Numbered from the stretch's first letter, positions 1-10,917 are shown. The stretch: 64,000 nucleotides of DNA from Locusta migratoria (GCA_026315105.1 CM048748.1:20865078-20929077); one strand, 5' to 3'. Translations and numbers: made by a program. Notes: a model not told the origin generated them from the sequence alone.

Positions 1-1113
1 ATTAATAACCAGTTATCAAACCTCAATTGATATGATTTAGAAATGCCAGCTAGGTCTACTAGAAAAAAGGTGAACTCGGAACTATGCTACACATTTTATA
101 CTCATAACCGGTATTGAGTAGTCAGTGTTTTTTATGCCTTTGGAAGAGAAGTATCTTTAGATCTTGTTAAATTTGTTTTCTGGCTTGTAAATGTTCATAG
201 TGTGGTTGACATATTTGATGCCATTTCACTTTTGAAGAAGTGGAACAAAGAATTAAAGGATTCGCTTTACTTGCATTAATTCCAGATGCCGTGGTGTCCC
301 TCTTTCTGTTTAGATTCCCGTTCGAGTAAAGATGTAAAATGTTGAATGACGTGGCTTAACAAATTGCCTTCTTCGTTACTAGACACACACTCGTCATACT
401 GAACAAATTGAAATTTTATTTCCAGTGGGTAACTGGGCGGAAAGCTGTCTTAGAAGTTGATCGATGGAAAATTCCTAGCGAAGTGACTCCGAATCTCTAT
501 TTTTTTAATAGTTCTATTCCACTTCGCTTGATGCTTTCTCCTAAAGTCATTCGCTATTCTACGTGAAATGTATCTATTTATATTTCACGAGGTTTGGGAT
601 GAAGATACTAAGCTTGATTCTCTTATGTTCTGTTCCGAAGTAGCTCATACGCAGCTACATTGCACCTAAAATTTTCTTTGTATGGCTATATATTGCACTG
701 AGACTGCTCACCGTACTCTCCGCTACGATCCATACAGTGGCTTGCCATGTATATGTAGGTGTGAAATGTGGGGCATTGGGGTTAGGCAACTGCAATTTAG
801 GAAACAATTCCCTTAAAGTCATTAAATATATCTGCTACTTAAAAATGTCATGTGAGGTTTTAAAAGTTATTGTTAATTATCCGAGTTTTATATTTACAAT
901 TATTCGCTATGATTTTTAATGTGTATCTAAGTATTTTATGGAAGACGATGAAGATATTTTACTAAATTGTTGATATTTTACGAAAATTTAAATTAAAAAA
1001 TCTTAGTTTGCTCATAATCCTGAGTGTTTATTTGTAGTACTTAGCTTTTTAACTTCAAATAATTTATTTATCGTGGGTTTTTAACTGTTTTAGTTGGCAC
1101 GTTTTTCTGGAAG
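1..1113. other. No gene seen; A/T-rich sequence
   Basis: No recognisable coding, RNA or repeat signature. The 60-codon open frame at 737-919 has no family resemblance and looks like chance in A/T-rich DNA. Confidence 0.5.
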
Positions 1114-1124
1114 GTTGATTTTTG

Positions 1125-1321
1125 GCCGCGGTGGAGTAGCTGAGCGATCTCAAGCGTCTCGCTGCGGAGCGCGCGGTTGCTCGCCGTGGAGGTTCGAGTC
1201 TTCCCTGGGGCATGGGTGTGTGTGTTTGTCCTTAGGTTAGTTTACCTAGGTTTAAATAGTTTGTAAGCTACGGACTGATGACCACACAGTTTGGTCCGAT
1301 AGATTTAGAAACAAACATTTT
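1125..1321 (+). mobile_element. tRNA-derived SINE, head type B (ccgcggtggagtagc)
   Basis: It has a tRNA-like head with an A-box-like region at the start and a B box 'ggttcgagtc' near 1192, then a body with 'tccttaggttag' and 'acggactgatgacc' and a tail 'acaaacatttt'. The 11-bp target duplication GTTGATTTTTG flanks it at 1114-1124 and 1322-1332, so both ends are defined. Confidence 0.9.
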
Positions 1322-1608
1322 GTTGATTTTTGCGGTTTCAGTCTCTCCTGCGATTGGGTATAAAATATTAGCTCAAAGTAATTTAAAGTTCATATACCTT
1401 CCTGGAAAACAGTTGCGTAATGTGTACGACAACCGCTGATATTTCGACAGGTGCATAATTTGATATTTTCAAGGCACACGAAAGACAGTGTTTTTCGTCC
1501 CATAGACATCATGGTCATTAGAGACTGAGCACATGCTAAGATAATTTGTTAGCCGTGCCCTTTGAAAGGAACCATCCCGACATTTGCCTGGACTGATACA
1601 TGGAAAAA

Positions 1609-2306
1609 CTAAATATGGTTGGCCGGAGGCAGATTTGAAGCGGCGTCCTCCGGTATGCGAGTAAGGTCATCTGCAAATTTAATTTCAATTGCCTCCTTAA
1701 CAACGAAGCCCCAATAGTTGGAGGTGCATGTCGGAAACTCCAGGTTGTTGTATTCCGTAGTATGACCGGCGTCAAGAAAATGTTCAGCAGTAGCAAGTTT
1801 GCTCGCCTGGTTTAAGCGTGTTTGTGACATATGCTCAGTACGCCTGTTCTCCACCATCCTAATGACCAATAAATGACATGCTGTAACTTTAAGGAATACA
1901 ATAAATACCCGTATTATGGTAAGTAAGATAACCCTATACCACCCTAACGGGCCTTAATTTTATATAATGGTCAAAAACCCATCATTTTCAGCGAAATGCT
2001 CCTTGCATAAGGTAAAAAGATCGGTGCAAGATAGGGAAACGCCTGTCTGATCTTTCACTACAAACATTCTGACGAAAGCGTACGTGAAGACGGTCTCACT
2101 CAGCTGACAAACTCTCAAGGTCTGAGATTGAATGAGTCTGTGTACCAAGGTACCAAGTACGCATTCACACTGAGCCAGATGTGACAACTATCAGCTAGCA
2201 GAGACAAGTCAGTGTGAGAAGGCTTACAATAAATGGCATGTACCAACGTACCACGAACCATCGTGCCAACTAATACGCCAAGTTTAATACAGTCATTCTT
2301 TCCCAC
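1609..2306 (-). pseudogene. Penelope-like element relic (RT tail plus endonuclease)
   Basis: The minus strand encodes, in several frames, LVHAIYCKPSHTDLSLLADS (compare VYRKPTHTDLYLHADSCH of Penelope RT), a LVHRLIQSQTLRVCQ block, and further on SKLATAEHFLDAGHTTEYNN with NYWGFVVKEAIEIKFADDL. That is the KSALAEH/EAIEI region of the GIY-YIG endonuclease. The order is right for Penelope but frames are broken and the RT core is missing, so it is a 5'-truncated dead copy, older than the one at 54-55.8 kb. Confidence 0.75.
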
Positions 2307-2479
2307 CTTCTTTAATGCAGATCGGATATATGTTATATGGAATGTTTTATTCGAATTAGTTTCAACTGCCAGATCCTATTATTTTTTTAATATTATTTTT
2401 GCCATTTCTCCTTGGAATATGATTTTATAGTTTACTATGATTAACGAGTAAAGTGTTTGACGTTGACATTGACTTTAAG

Positions 2480-2548
2480 CCCAGGGAGTCATGATCACAG
2501 AAGTTTGGTTCCATAGATTTTCAAACATTTGAACATTTTTGACTGACT
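2480..2548 (+). mobile_element. 5'-truncated SINE tail
   Basis: 'agtttggttccatagatttt' followed by 'caaacatttgaacattttt' matches the 3' end of the B-type SINEs here. No tRNA-like head is present. Confidence 0.6.
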
Positions 2549-2629
2549 GATGATTACTGGTTTCATTCATACCAAACAATGTTTCCGAAATTGTATTTTA
2601 GGTTCTATATAAGAACAACTGAACGGAAT

Positions 2630-2750
2630 GGACGTGTAATGAAAGAAGCGTATAAGAGGAACGTTAACAAGAGCAAAACAAGGGTAATGGAATGCAGCTT
2701 TGAAAATCAGGCGATGCTGAAGGAATTAGTAACACTGTTTGTTCCTTTGG
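2630..2750 (+). pseudogene. RTE-like reverse transcriptase fragment
   Basis: Encodes EAYKRNVNKSKTRVMECSFE and then a short degenerate stretch. It corresponds to MCIKKNKTRVMECRL in the RTE-like copy at 42.1-43.2 kb, on the opposite strand. Only about 40 residues remain. Confidence 0.6.
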
Positions 2751-2949
2751 TGTTAAAAAACCGATTTTCCTTCCCATCTAACGATGTTTTCTCGCTCGCC
2801 TTCTTACTGGTTGAGAGCACTACGAATTCTTCATGCAGTTCAAAAATGGCCGGACGTAAGTTGAAGATGATCCTCGTTCAGGACGCTATCGACGACGCTC
2901 ATCTGCGCTACGTCAACGAAATTGTGCGTGCCAACCGAAGAGTGTAACG

Positions 2950-3235
2950 TTGCAGTTGGATAATGCCATGAAATCCTGACACAGCGTCTCGGAATACATC
3001 GTGTTGCCGCTGACTCATCCTGCATACTTCCCAGACTTCGCCCTTGCGGACTTTTTTTATTTCCAAAGTTTAAAACCCCTTCCAAAGGACACAAATTTGC
3101 AGTGATAGGCGAGGTATGAGAAAATTTGCAAACTGCGCTTCAAATGAACCAGCAAGAGGCGTACCAAGACTTCTTCCGGAACTGGAAGCGGCGTTGGGAG
3201 CGGCGTATCAGTGTGGAGGACACTCGAAAAAGTCG
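2950..3235 (+). pseudogene. mariner-like transposase, C-terminal fragment
   Basis: Encodes LPLTHPAYFPDFALADFFYF and, in the next frame, a QQEAYQDFFRNWKRRWERRI block, matching the mariner HPPYSPDLAPCDFFLF region with the final Asp of DD34D and the C-terminal F-x-W-x-x-R segment. Stops and a frameshift are present. It is cut at about 3240, where a retrotransposon fragment begins. Confidence 0.7.
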
Positions 3236-3249
3236 TCTGCAACTGTGTA

Positions 3250-4027
3250 CATCCGACTGTACATAAGTGCCAGCTCTCTAAGAACATCGATGAATCGAGG
3301 TCTTAAGTTAAACCTCAGTAAATCCCAGCTCATTCTCATATCTCATCCAAAGTTAATCAGCCGGCATTTTCGTGAAACAGCCCCTAAAATACACCTCAAT
3401 GGTACCCACTTACAATATAAAAAACAGGGATAATCTTGGCTGAACACCTGAACTGGGAAGAACAAACAGGTGTAGCTCGCAGGAAATCGCACTCATCCCT
3501 ATATGCAATCCAAAAATTTAGAAAAATATTTCCGACCCAAATTGAACAAAAATTAGTCCAAACACTTGTCCTGACAAATATTTACTACTGTTGTGTAGTT
3601 CAACACGGCACAATTAGTGAAAATTCGAGACACCTCGAGCTGGTGATGGATGCTTGTTTTATGTACGTGTGCAGTATACGGTTGTACGATCATGTCAGTC
3701 CTTCATATACCCAGCTTGATTGGATGCGGCCACATAAGTGGCGTGATTGTCAAATGCTGTGCTTACTTCATCGATTTCTCAGCCAGCAGTGCCCCCAATA
3801 CTTATCTTCTCACATTAAACAGCTATCATCATTCCACAACTGCAATACCAGATCGGATACATCTAGCATATTGGCTGCACGTTCACACAACACTAGATCT
3901 TTCTCCGTGTTCTTATCCATCTCAGCCATACGATTATGGAACACACCGCCATGTGATTTACGTCTTACCCTAAACCACTCGACATTCAAGAGGAAATTCA
4001 AAATATACATATTAACGACGGCATAGC
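3250..4027 (+). pseudogene. CR1/L2-like non-LTR retrotransposon, RT C-terminal region
   Basis: Encodes LNLSKSQLILISHP, a stop near 3433, and then about 196 open codons including ALxxSLYAIQKFRK-like sequence, LVLTNIYYCCVVQHG, LYDHVSPSYTQLDWM and SAIRLWNTPPCDLR. This is the thumb and C-terminal arrangement of CR1/L2/Crack-type elements (N-K-L-P/LWN-x-LP near the end). It is 5'-truncated and lies directly against a mariner relic. The 3' UTR runs to roughly 4240, where a SINE is inserted. Confidence 0.75.
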
Positions 4028-4254
4028 CTCCATTGTTACCCTCCTCTCACTTCTTTCTGTTTCTCTCCATCATAGTTTTGAATCTTATCATTCCATTTCT
4101 CTTTCTGTAACCAGTCTACCTCGTCTATATCTCTTTCATCGCATTCTATCGTCTTAGGTCTCTGCTTGATATGAATAGCTCACAATCTATAAGAACATAA
4201 TGAGCCAATTCCTAAATTGTAATAGAGCTGATGTTCACAATATGAAACTTGTTT

Positions 4255-4456
4255 TTCCGGCCGCGGTGGCCGAGCGGTCTGCGGCGTGCCAGTCACGGTC
4301 TGCACGGCCGCTGCGGTCGGGGGTTCGAATCCCCCCTTGGGCATGAATGTTTATGTCGTCTTTAGTATAAGGTAATTCTTAAGTAGTTTGTAAGTTTAGG
4401 GACTGATCACCCCGCAGTTAAGTCCCATAAGCTCTACAAACATTTGAACATTTTTT
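4255..4456 (+). mobile_element. tRNA-derived SINE, head type A (ccgcggtggccgagcgg)
   Basis: The head contains 'ggtggccgagcgg' (A box) and 'gggttcgaatccc' (B box), followed by 'gggcatgaatg', 'agggactgatcacc' and tail 'acaaacatttgaacattttt'. The 11-bp direct repeat GAAACTTGTTT at 4244-4254 and 4457-4467 is the target duplication. Confidence 0.9.
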
Positions 4457-4726
4457 GAAACTTGTTTACTGTCATTTACAAAGTCATTATTATTATTATT
4501 ATTGTGATTATTACTGTTATTATTATAATTTTTAATTCTTATAAATTATCTAAGTATTATTGTTACAATTATAACCTAGTAATAATCTGTATTTTTTTAA
4601 ACTGTAATACTTGTATTACACATGGTATGTCTGTAATGTACTAAACAAATTGTTCACTTGAATGAAACTTTCACTCTGCAGCGGAGTGTGCGCTGATATG
4701 AAACTTCCTGGCAGATTAAAATTGTG

Positions 4727-4797
4727 TGCCGGAACCGGGACTCGAACCTGGGGCCTTTGCCTTTCGCGGGAAAGCGCACTACCGACTGTGCTATCCC
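4727..4797 (-). other. tRNA-like segment, opposite orientation
   Basis: The reverse complement gives 'gggatagcacagtcggtag' and 'ggttcgagtcccggttccgg', the same tRNA-like unit as at 5100-5171 but on the minus strand, so the two internal polymerase III-type promoters point away from the ends into flanking DNA. Confidence 0.6.
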
Positions 4798-5099
4798 GAT
4801 ACCGCCTCACAACTTTAATTCCGCCAGTATCTCGCCTCCTACTTTCCAAACTTCACAGAAGTTCTCCTGCGAAACTTGCAAAACTAGCACTCCTGGAAGA
4901 AAGGATATGGTGGAGACATGGCTTAGCCACAGCCTAAGGGATGTTTCCAGAATGAAACTTTCACTCTGCAGCGGAGTGTGTGCTGATATGAAACTTCCTG
5001 GCAGATTAAAGTTTCGCAGGAGAACTTATGTGAAGTTTGGAAAGTAGGAGGCGAGGTACTGGCGGAAGTAAAGTTGTGAGGCGATATCGTGAGTCGTGT

Positions 5100-5171
5100 C
5101 GGGATAGCACAGTCGGTAGTGCGCTTGCCCGCGAAAGGCAAAGGTCCCAGGTTCGAGTCCTGGTTCCGGCA
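5100..5171 (+). other. tRNA-like segment inside the foldback element
   Basis: It begins 'gggatagcacagtcggtagt' (A box TAGCACAGTCGG) and ends 'ggttcgagtcctggttccgg' (B box GGTTCGAGTCC), with a plausible anticodon stem TTGCC/GGCAA. The base before the anticodon is G instead of the invariant T and the acceptor stem is poor, so it is a tRNA-derived promoter and not a tRNA gene. Confidence 0.6.
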
Positions 5172-5514
5172 CACAATTTTAATCTGCCAGGAAGTTTCAA
5201 ATTGTTCACTTATAGTAGGCCTGGTTAGGTGTAAGAGAGGGCCTGTCAGGTAAAATAAATGCATAAATAAATAAAGCAAATCGCAAGCGTAGGAAAAATT
5301 TGTGGACATAGTTCCGGAAATTTCTGAAGAGACCTCGTTTAGTGACAACAATATATTCTTGGTGGAGTGCCTCTTCACAAATAGCGACCTGGTTCCTATT
5401 GGGGGGAGGGGGGGAGGGTGCATTTGTTCCGAGATAATCCTGGCAGTAATGTTTCCTGTTCTTCTCACGTACCAACTCTGCGATGAAACCTGGAAGGTTT
5501 CAAGAGCTATGCCC

Positions 5515-5740
5515 TGCTCTCCACGCGGATGTTGATGTTTACTGCAGGTGCAGGCCGCAGCTGTCAAGTCAGCTGCACGTGAGCGGCGAGCACGTGGCCA
5601 GCCCATAGCCGGCGCAGCCCAGCTGCGGCGAGGCACAGCCGAGCCTGCCATCTAGCGGCGAGGTCGCTGACTGCCTGCCAGCTCCGCTTTCTCTGCAGCC
5701 GAGCGCAGCACGCGACGGCTCAGGCGGACCCTAAGCTGTC
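5515..5740. other. GC- and CpG-rich block, no gene recognised
   Basis: This block is markedly GC-richer than its surroundings, with many CpG and GCAGC/GCCAGC words. The minus-strand open frame across it continues into the tRNA-like foldback element and is not convincing as a gene. It could be a repeat family terminus. A poly(G) run follows at 5801-5817. Confidence 0.35.
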
Positions 5741-6329
5741 AACAACGTTTCGCAATTTTATAAAAGAGACTGTATGTGGGTACATCGGGATATTGTTAAA
5801 GGGGGGGGGGGGGGGGGTCCGACATGTTAAATTGAAATTTACAAACGTTCATTTTTTCGTTTATTCTAAAAACAAACTTTACATTTTTTTTTTTTTATAT
5901 TTTATGCACATCGTTTGTAAGATCTTCTTACAAATATTGCAATATTTTATATACAAAATTGAGGAAAACATTTCTTAAAAATTGTTTCAATATACGCCAG
6001 CAGAACCTTCAGTTGTTATTCCAAACGAAGTCAGGCTATCAGAATGAGAAGTGTTCCTTTGTATTTGAACACTGGCGGCTGCTTGTCACCGAGCTTGCTG
6101 TCTGTCAGCCACGACTGTAGCTTGGTGTTTGGAAAATCTGCATTAATTTTTGCATCAGTATAAATACCTTGCATATTGATTTAGGAAGCGTAAGCCTTTC
6201 ATTTTATTTCCAAGTTTATTGGTTCTTTTACTCTTGTTGGCATTGCAACGTATCCACTCTCTAAATAAAATATTACTCTTAAACCTAACTTTAAAAAGTA
6301 TTACACGTACTGAGCGAGGTGCCTTATGA

Positions 6330-7285
6330 TACACTGAAATATATCATCAGAGACGAGTGTATCGTCAGGCGTGCCCCAGGGGAGTGTGATAGGACCGCTA
6401 TTATTTTCTATCTATATAAATGATCTGATGGACAGAGTAAGTTGTAATTTGCAGCTGTTTGCTGATGATGCTGTGGTGTATGGGAGGGTGTCGTCTGTAA
6501 CTGACTGTAATAGCATACAGGATGGCTTAGACAAAAATTTCTAGTTGGTGCGAAGAATGGAAGCTAGCTCTCAATGTAGAAAAATGTAAGGTGATGCGCA
6601 TGAGTAGAAAAAACAATCCCATAATGTTCGAATACAGCATTAGTAGTGAGCTTCTTGATGCTGTCGCGTCGTTCAAATATCTAAGCGTAACATTGCAGAG
6701 CGATATGAAATGGAACGAGCATGTAAGGACAGTTGTGAGTAAGGCGGACAGCCGACTTCGGTTTATTGGGAGAATTTTGGGACGATGTACTTCACCTGTA
6801 AAAGAGACCGCGTATAAAACGCTTGTACGACCACGTCTTGAGTATTTCTCAAGTGTTTGGGACCCGCAGCAGATCAGTTTAAAGGAAGACATAGAGGCGG
6901 TTCAGAGACGAGCAGCTAGATTTGTTACCGTTAGGTTCGACCAATGCGCGAGTGTCACGGAAATGCTCCGGAAACTCAATTGGGGATCGCTGGAAGAAAG
7001 ACGACGTTCTTTTCGTGAGTTTCTGTTAAGTAAATTCAGAGGGCCGGAATTTGAAGCTGAGTGTAGTACGATCTTGCTGCCGCCTACTTACATTTCGCGT
7101 AAAGATCACAAAGACAAGATAAGAGAAATTAGGGCTCGTACGGAGGCATATAGGCATTCTTTTTTTTTTTCCTCGTACAATTTGGGAGTGGAATAGGAAA
7201 GGAAATGCCTAGTAGTGGTACAGTGTACCATCCGCTACGCACCTTACGGTGAATTGCGGAGAATGTATTTAGCTGTAGATGTAGG
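6330..7285 (+). pseudogene. Non-LTR retrotransposon 3' part (FADD-type RT)
   Basis: Encodes SGVPQGSVIGPLLFSIYIND, LQLFADDAVVYGRV (catalytic FADD), then after a frame break KCKVMRMSRKNNP, FKYLSVTLQSDMKWNEHV, LVRPRLEYFSSVWDP and IEAVQRRAARFV to a stop at 7196. The 3' flank has 'gctgtagatgtaggt', similar to the hexamer tail of the copies ending near 14120 and 21030. It is 5'-truncated within the RT palm; one frameshift lies near 6540. Same superfamily as those copies, different family. Confidence 0.85.
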
Positions 7286-7699
7286 TATTGCCACTCCAAA
7301 TAACAACTCCATTGCTGTAAATAGATAGATAAGCTATTATCGTAGTGCGTATTTTAACTTACCATAATGCTAGTGGACAAATGAAAGTCGGTTTTTCTCT
7401 TTTCTCTTGTTATGAACTTCTTCGTAATTGGAAACTTACCGTAAAAGCACAAAAGAAATAAACGGCAGCGGCAGCATTCCGCTGCAGTACTTAAAAATAG
7501 CAATAATGGAGTAAGACCAACAATGGGCGACGGCTGAAGGAGGACTGGGCAAGAGCCGATGCTGTTATCGATGTAACGATAATTAAAATCTATAGATGGC
7601 TTTGGTGACTGTCAATAGAGCGTATCCCTTTTTCGTCGTATGACTGATAACAATATCATTCAGTTTCACTACACGGTAGCTAGGTTATGTCTTATTTCA

Positions 7700-7775
7700 T
7701 TTAGTCCCTTCGGAGGTTCGAGTCCACCATCGAGCATGGCTGTGTGTGTTGTCATTAGCATAAGTTTGAGTAGTA
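7700..7775 (+). mobile_element. Truncated SINE fragment
   Basis: 'ggaggttcgagtccaccatc' (B box) followed by 'gagcatggctgtgtgtgttg' and 'cattagcataagttt' matches the middle of the B-type SINEs. Both ends are lost. Confidence 0.5.
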
Positions 7776-7789
7776 TTTTATCGTTCAGG

Positions 7790-7927
7790 TAATAGGGCTA
7801 CGTCCTTGGGTATATGTGTATGCATGTTCCACATCTCCTAAACTACTGGACCGATTTCAACCAAACTTGATACACATGTTCCTTACTATCAGGCAACAAT
7901 CGCTGTCGCGGTAAGAACCACTTACGA

Positions 7928-7971
<44 letters not shown>
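7790..7971. repeat. Dispersed repeat ending in a 42-nt A run
   Basis: Contains 'aaactactggaccgatttca' and 'ccaaacttgatacacatg', a motif that recurs degenerately near 8250-8300 and 9140-9190, so 7.8-9.3 kb is one repeat broken by SINEs. The A run (7930-7971) abuts the next SINE. Confidence 0.55.
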
Positions 7972-7976
<5 letters not shown>

Positions 7977-8165
7977 GTAACTCTATCGGACTCAACTGCG
8001 TGGTCATCAGTCCGTAGCTTACAAACTACTTAAACTAAGGAAGACTAACCTAAGGACAACACAAACACCCATGCTGGAAACTGGCGACTGGAAACACCGA
8101 CGGCGAACGGCCGCGCGCACCGCAGTACGGCGACAGTGCGCACGGCTAAACCGCTGCGGCACCGA
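7972..8165 (-). mobile_element. Degenerate SINE
   Basis: The reverse complement of 'aactgcgtggtcatcagtcc' and 'tagcttacaaactacttaaa' is the SINE body. The tRNA-like head is degenerate, with the B-box region altered around 8070-8090. Confidence 0.65.
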
Positions 8166-8876
8166 CGACACATTCCTAAGGAGTTATGACGTCATAAACA
8201 ATGACAGTCGTGAAAAACGGCTGCGTCATGCGATAATGTTCTACATCTGCTCCTGAACTAATACATCGATTTCAATCAAATTTGGAAAAAAATTCATTTG
8301 CTATGGTTGCAAAAACTACCTACTACGCACATTTCATACGATATCACGTAATAATGAAAACTGCCCCATCTTGCGGCGTGTGATAGTGTGATTTTATTCG
8401 TCTACTTTATGACAATGAGAGCAATTAGCGACTTGCAACAAACTTTGAACATAATTTTAAATCTTTACGAAACTTTTTCTCACTGGCAACCCCAACAAAA
8501 TTATGAAAGGAATAACGTTTATCGCTTACTACTTTTCCGAAGTTCTTGATCTACTTCTACGGTATTTGGCATGACGTTACAAGTTATTACTTCTGCACTT
8601 TAAATTGCATCCGCGAGACAATTCACAGACAGTACACATACATACCACTGAATGTTCCTTCGATACTATATCACAGTTTGACATACTTCATGAGATATAA
8701 AGTCATAAACACTTTGGTTCATGCAAAACTGCATCATCACGCATGAGGTTTCGATATATTACGTCTTTACTGATAGCACCATTGACGAGATATTTTGCAG
8801 ACATTAGGCACATATACCACTGAATGTACCTTCGAAATTACATCATAGTACGACACATAAAAATCTTCAAATGATT
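8166..8876. repeat. Dispersed repeat sequence, no gene
   Basis: A/T-rich sequence with a degenerate 'catcgatttcaatcaaattt' motif related to 7840-7870. The short open frames have no family resemblance. Confidence 0.4.
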
Positions 8877-8877
8877 C

Positions 8878-9062
8878 TAAATCTATAGGACTCAACTGCG
8901 GGGTTATTTGTCCGTAGCTTACAAACTACTTAAACTAAGGTAAATTAACCTAAGGACAACATAAACAGCCATGCCCGAGGGGGACTCGAACCCCCGATGG
9001 CGAACGGCGCGCGCACCGCAGCACGGTGCCCCAGTGCGCACGGCTAATCCGCCCCTGCTACG
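8878..9062 (-). mobile_element. SINE (tRNA-like head largely intact)
   Basis: On the minus strand, 'gggttcgag'-type B box reads from 'gggggactcgaaccccc' at about 8980-8996, with body 'ctacggacaaataaccccgc' and 'gtttaagtagtttgtaagc'. The head is a third variant ('ggcggattagccgtgcgc'). Confidence 0.75.
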
Positions 9063-9290
9063 ACTCATATTTTAGGATATAAGAACTGTGAAATTTCCGA
9101 ATAACTGCTACATCATGCGCTATTTTTCCTCATATCCTCCCAAAATAATGGACAGATTTACAACTAAAATTGGTACACATATTGCATACCATAAGACAAA
9201 AATCGCTGTGGGGTTAAAAGTACCTACGACACGTACACCAGGAGATATGACGTCGTAATCAATGAGGCACACAATTTTTCCCATCACAAG
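9063..9290. repeat. Dispersed repeat, continuation of 7.8-8.9 kb repeat
   Basis: 'aataatggacagatttacaa' and 'aaattggtacacatatt', then 'acgacacgtacaccaggaga', correspond to the motif at 7840-7920. Confidence 0.45.
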
Positions 9291-9639
9291 TATCAATAAA
9301 TATTGTTTATAGTCAAGTTTTGAATCAAATTAATGTTATACATCATTTGTATTTTATTACTATTTTTCTTTCTTTGGATGCTGCACTAAAAATTTTGTAC
9401 ACTATCCATATTTCTGTGTTTTACTGTTTCATAATTTCTAAGCTGTTTTCATGGATACATGAAGGTGACATCTTTTTCGATTTTTTTTTTTTTTTCGTTT
9501 CTAATATAAGATTAGAAAAATGCATATACAGGGTGAAGAACCGAACACCTGCAGCGCAAATATTGCGTAAACGGAAAGTGCGGTTGATGAGCGATTTTCA
9601 CAGAATTCATTCGTAGTCAAGGACTCGTACTGTTTGCCA

Positions 9640-10068
9640 ATAATCAGACTGTAAAAATACCTAGAAAGTGTAATTTTTATGCAAAATGGAACAATGGTTG
9701 TTTCTATCATGCACTGTGTACAGAAAAATTGAATGACGTTTTTATCACGTTTAGTTTGGCAGCTACAACCATTCAAAGTTTTGGGGGCGGAGGCTACGAC
9801 AGCGTATCTGACTGGCTGGTGGTCATGAGACAGTGGGCCGTGCCCCAGAGGCTAGCCACGCTATTGCAGCCTTCGCCCGCGAAACTTTGAACGGATGTAC
9901 CTGCCAAACTATACGTGGTAAAAATGTCATTAAAAACTCTTTGTACACAGCTGGTGTCAAAAATTACAGTGCATGATAGAAACAACCATTGCTCCATTTA
10001 AAAACTGTATGTTTGCGTAAAAAATACACTTTTAAAGTAATATTACAGTCTGTTTGTTGGCTAAAAAT
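9640..10068. mobile_element. Foldback element with GC-rich loop
   Basis: Left arm (about 9640-9788) and right arm (about 9880-10068) are inverted copies: 'caatggttgtttctatcatg' on the left and its complement on the right, plus 'agtttggcag'. The central loop contains 'cagtgggccgtgccccag', the same phrase found in the loop of the palindrome at 10720-10917, so the two are related. No coding capacity. Confidence 0.7.
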
Positions 10069-10079
10069 TCGAGCCCCTG

Positions 10080-10172
10080 ACTACGTTGCTGCGGTGCGCG
10101 CGGTTGCTCGCCGTCGGAGGTTCGAGTCCTCCCTGGGGCATGGGTGTGTGTGTTGTCCTTAGGTTAATTTAA
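10080..10172 (+). mobile_element. Truncated SINE, head type B
   Basis: 'tgcggtgcgcgcggttgctc' then 'ggaggttcgagtcctccctg' and 'gggcatgggtgtgtgtgttg', then 'ccttaggttaat'. The 3' half is missing. Confidence 0.7.
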
Positions 10173-10279
10173 CTTTCACAATATATCAAAATACTTATTA
10201 CACCAGACCTATTGTTGTGATGGGAAATTAATTAACTGGAGAAGGAATCTTATTAAGTACGGCAGTCATTAAAATCAAG

Positions 10280-10450
10280 AATGAAACTTTCACTCTGCAG
10301 CGGAGTGTGCGCTGATATGAAACTTCCTGGTAGATTAAAAGGCGAGGCACTGGCAGAAGTAGAGTTGTGAGGACGGACCGTGAAGCTTGGCGGGATAGCA
10401 CAATCGGTAGAGCGTTTGCTCCCTCCGAATTCTAGATCCACCATACAATT
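10280..10450 (+). mobile_element. Single-unit copy of the tRNA-like element seen at 4.66-5.2 kb
   Basis: It starts 'gaatgaaactttcactctgc' and continues 'aacttcctggtagattaaa', then 'gggatagcacaatcggtaga' (A box). The B-box half is degenerate ('ctccgaattctagatccacc'). It ends 'atatgccaggaattttc'. Confidence 0.65.
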
Positions 10451-10719
10451 ATAAATATGCCAGGAATTTTCAGTTATTAAAATGTTAATAATAAAAATTA
10501 ACTTAGCTATGTGAATCCTTCCAATTCAATGAAATTCAGAATCGAAAAATGTTTACAAGTACTGTTCAGGACATACACTTACCTGTTTTAAGCACTTGAG
10601 GTGCTGTGTATTTGTAATAAATCGAGTCTATATAGCGTCTCCCTAGTCGTTAGTTTTCTGGGTATTGTAGTCATGAATAGGGACTGTGACTGCTGTGTGC
10701 AGATGCAGACCGAGATGGT

Positions 10720-10917
10720 GCACCACCACCTAGACTGAAGACCGCGGCGCTCTCGTGTGACGTCAGGCAGAGTAGGTTGCGCGCGCATAGCTGACTGGCT
10801 CGCTGCTTCGGCACAGTGGGCCGTGCCCCAGCGGCTACCCAGTCAGCTATGCGCGCGCAACCTACTCTGCCTGACGTCACACGAGAGCGCCGAGGTCTTC
10901 TCTCTAGGTGGTGTTGG
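10720..10917. repeat. Near-perfect palindrome (hairpin element), about 79-bp arms
   Basis: Arms 10720-10798 and 10839-10917 are reverse complements with about three mismatches; the inner 52 bp (10747-10798 against 10839-10890) are a perfect match, starting 'gcgctctcgtgtgacgtcag' and ending 'gcatagctgactgg'. The loop is about 40 bp and includes 'cagtgggccgtgccccag'. GC-rich with many CpG. Confidence 0.9.

Larger units (their letters stand above)
4660..5197. mobile_element. Foldback retroposed element with two opposed tRNA-like promoters
   Basis: Bounded by a 14-bp target duplication CAAATTGTTCACTT at 4646-4659 and 5198-5211. Two halves are inverted copies of each other around a loop at about 4884-4950: each has 'aacttcctggcagattaaa', a tRNA-like segment and 'cctcctactttccaaactt'. 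The tRNA-like parts lie at 4727-4797 (minus) and 5100-5171 (plus). A related single-unit copy is at 10280-10450. Confidence 0.75.

Noticed and set aside
5100..5171. Functional tRNA gene
   Set aside because: Anticodon-loop invariant base is wrong, the acceptor stem is poor, and it is embedded in a repeated element.
4923..5651. 242-codon minus-strand open frame
   Set aside because: It runs through a CpG-rich block and the tRNA-like foldback element; no conserved domain, so a chance frame in repeats.
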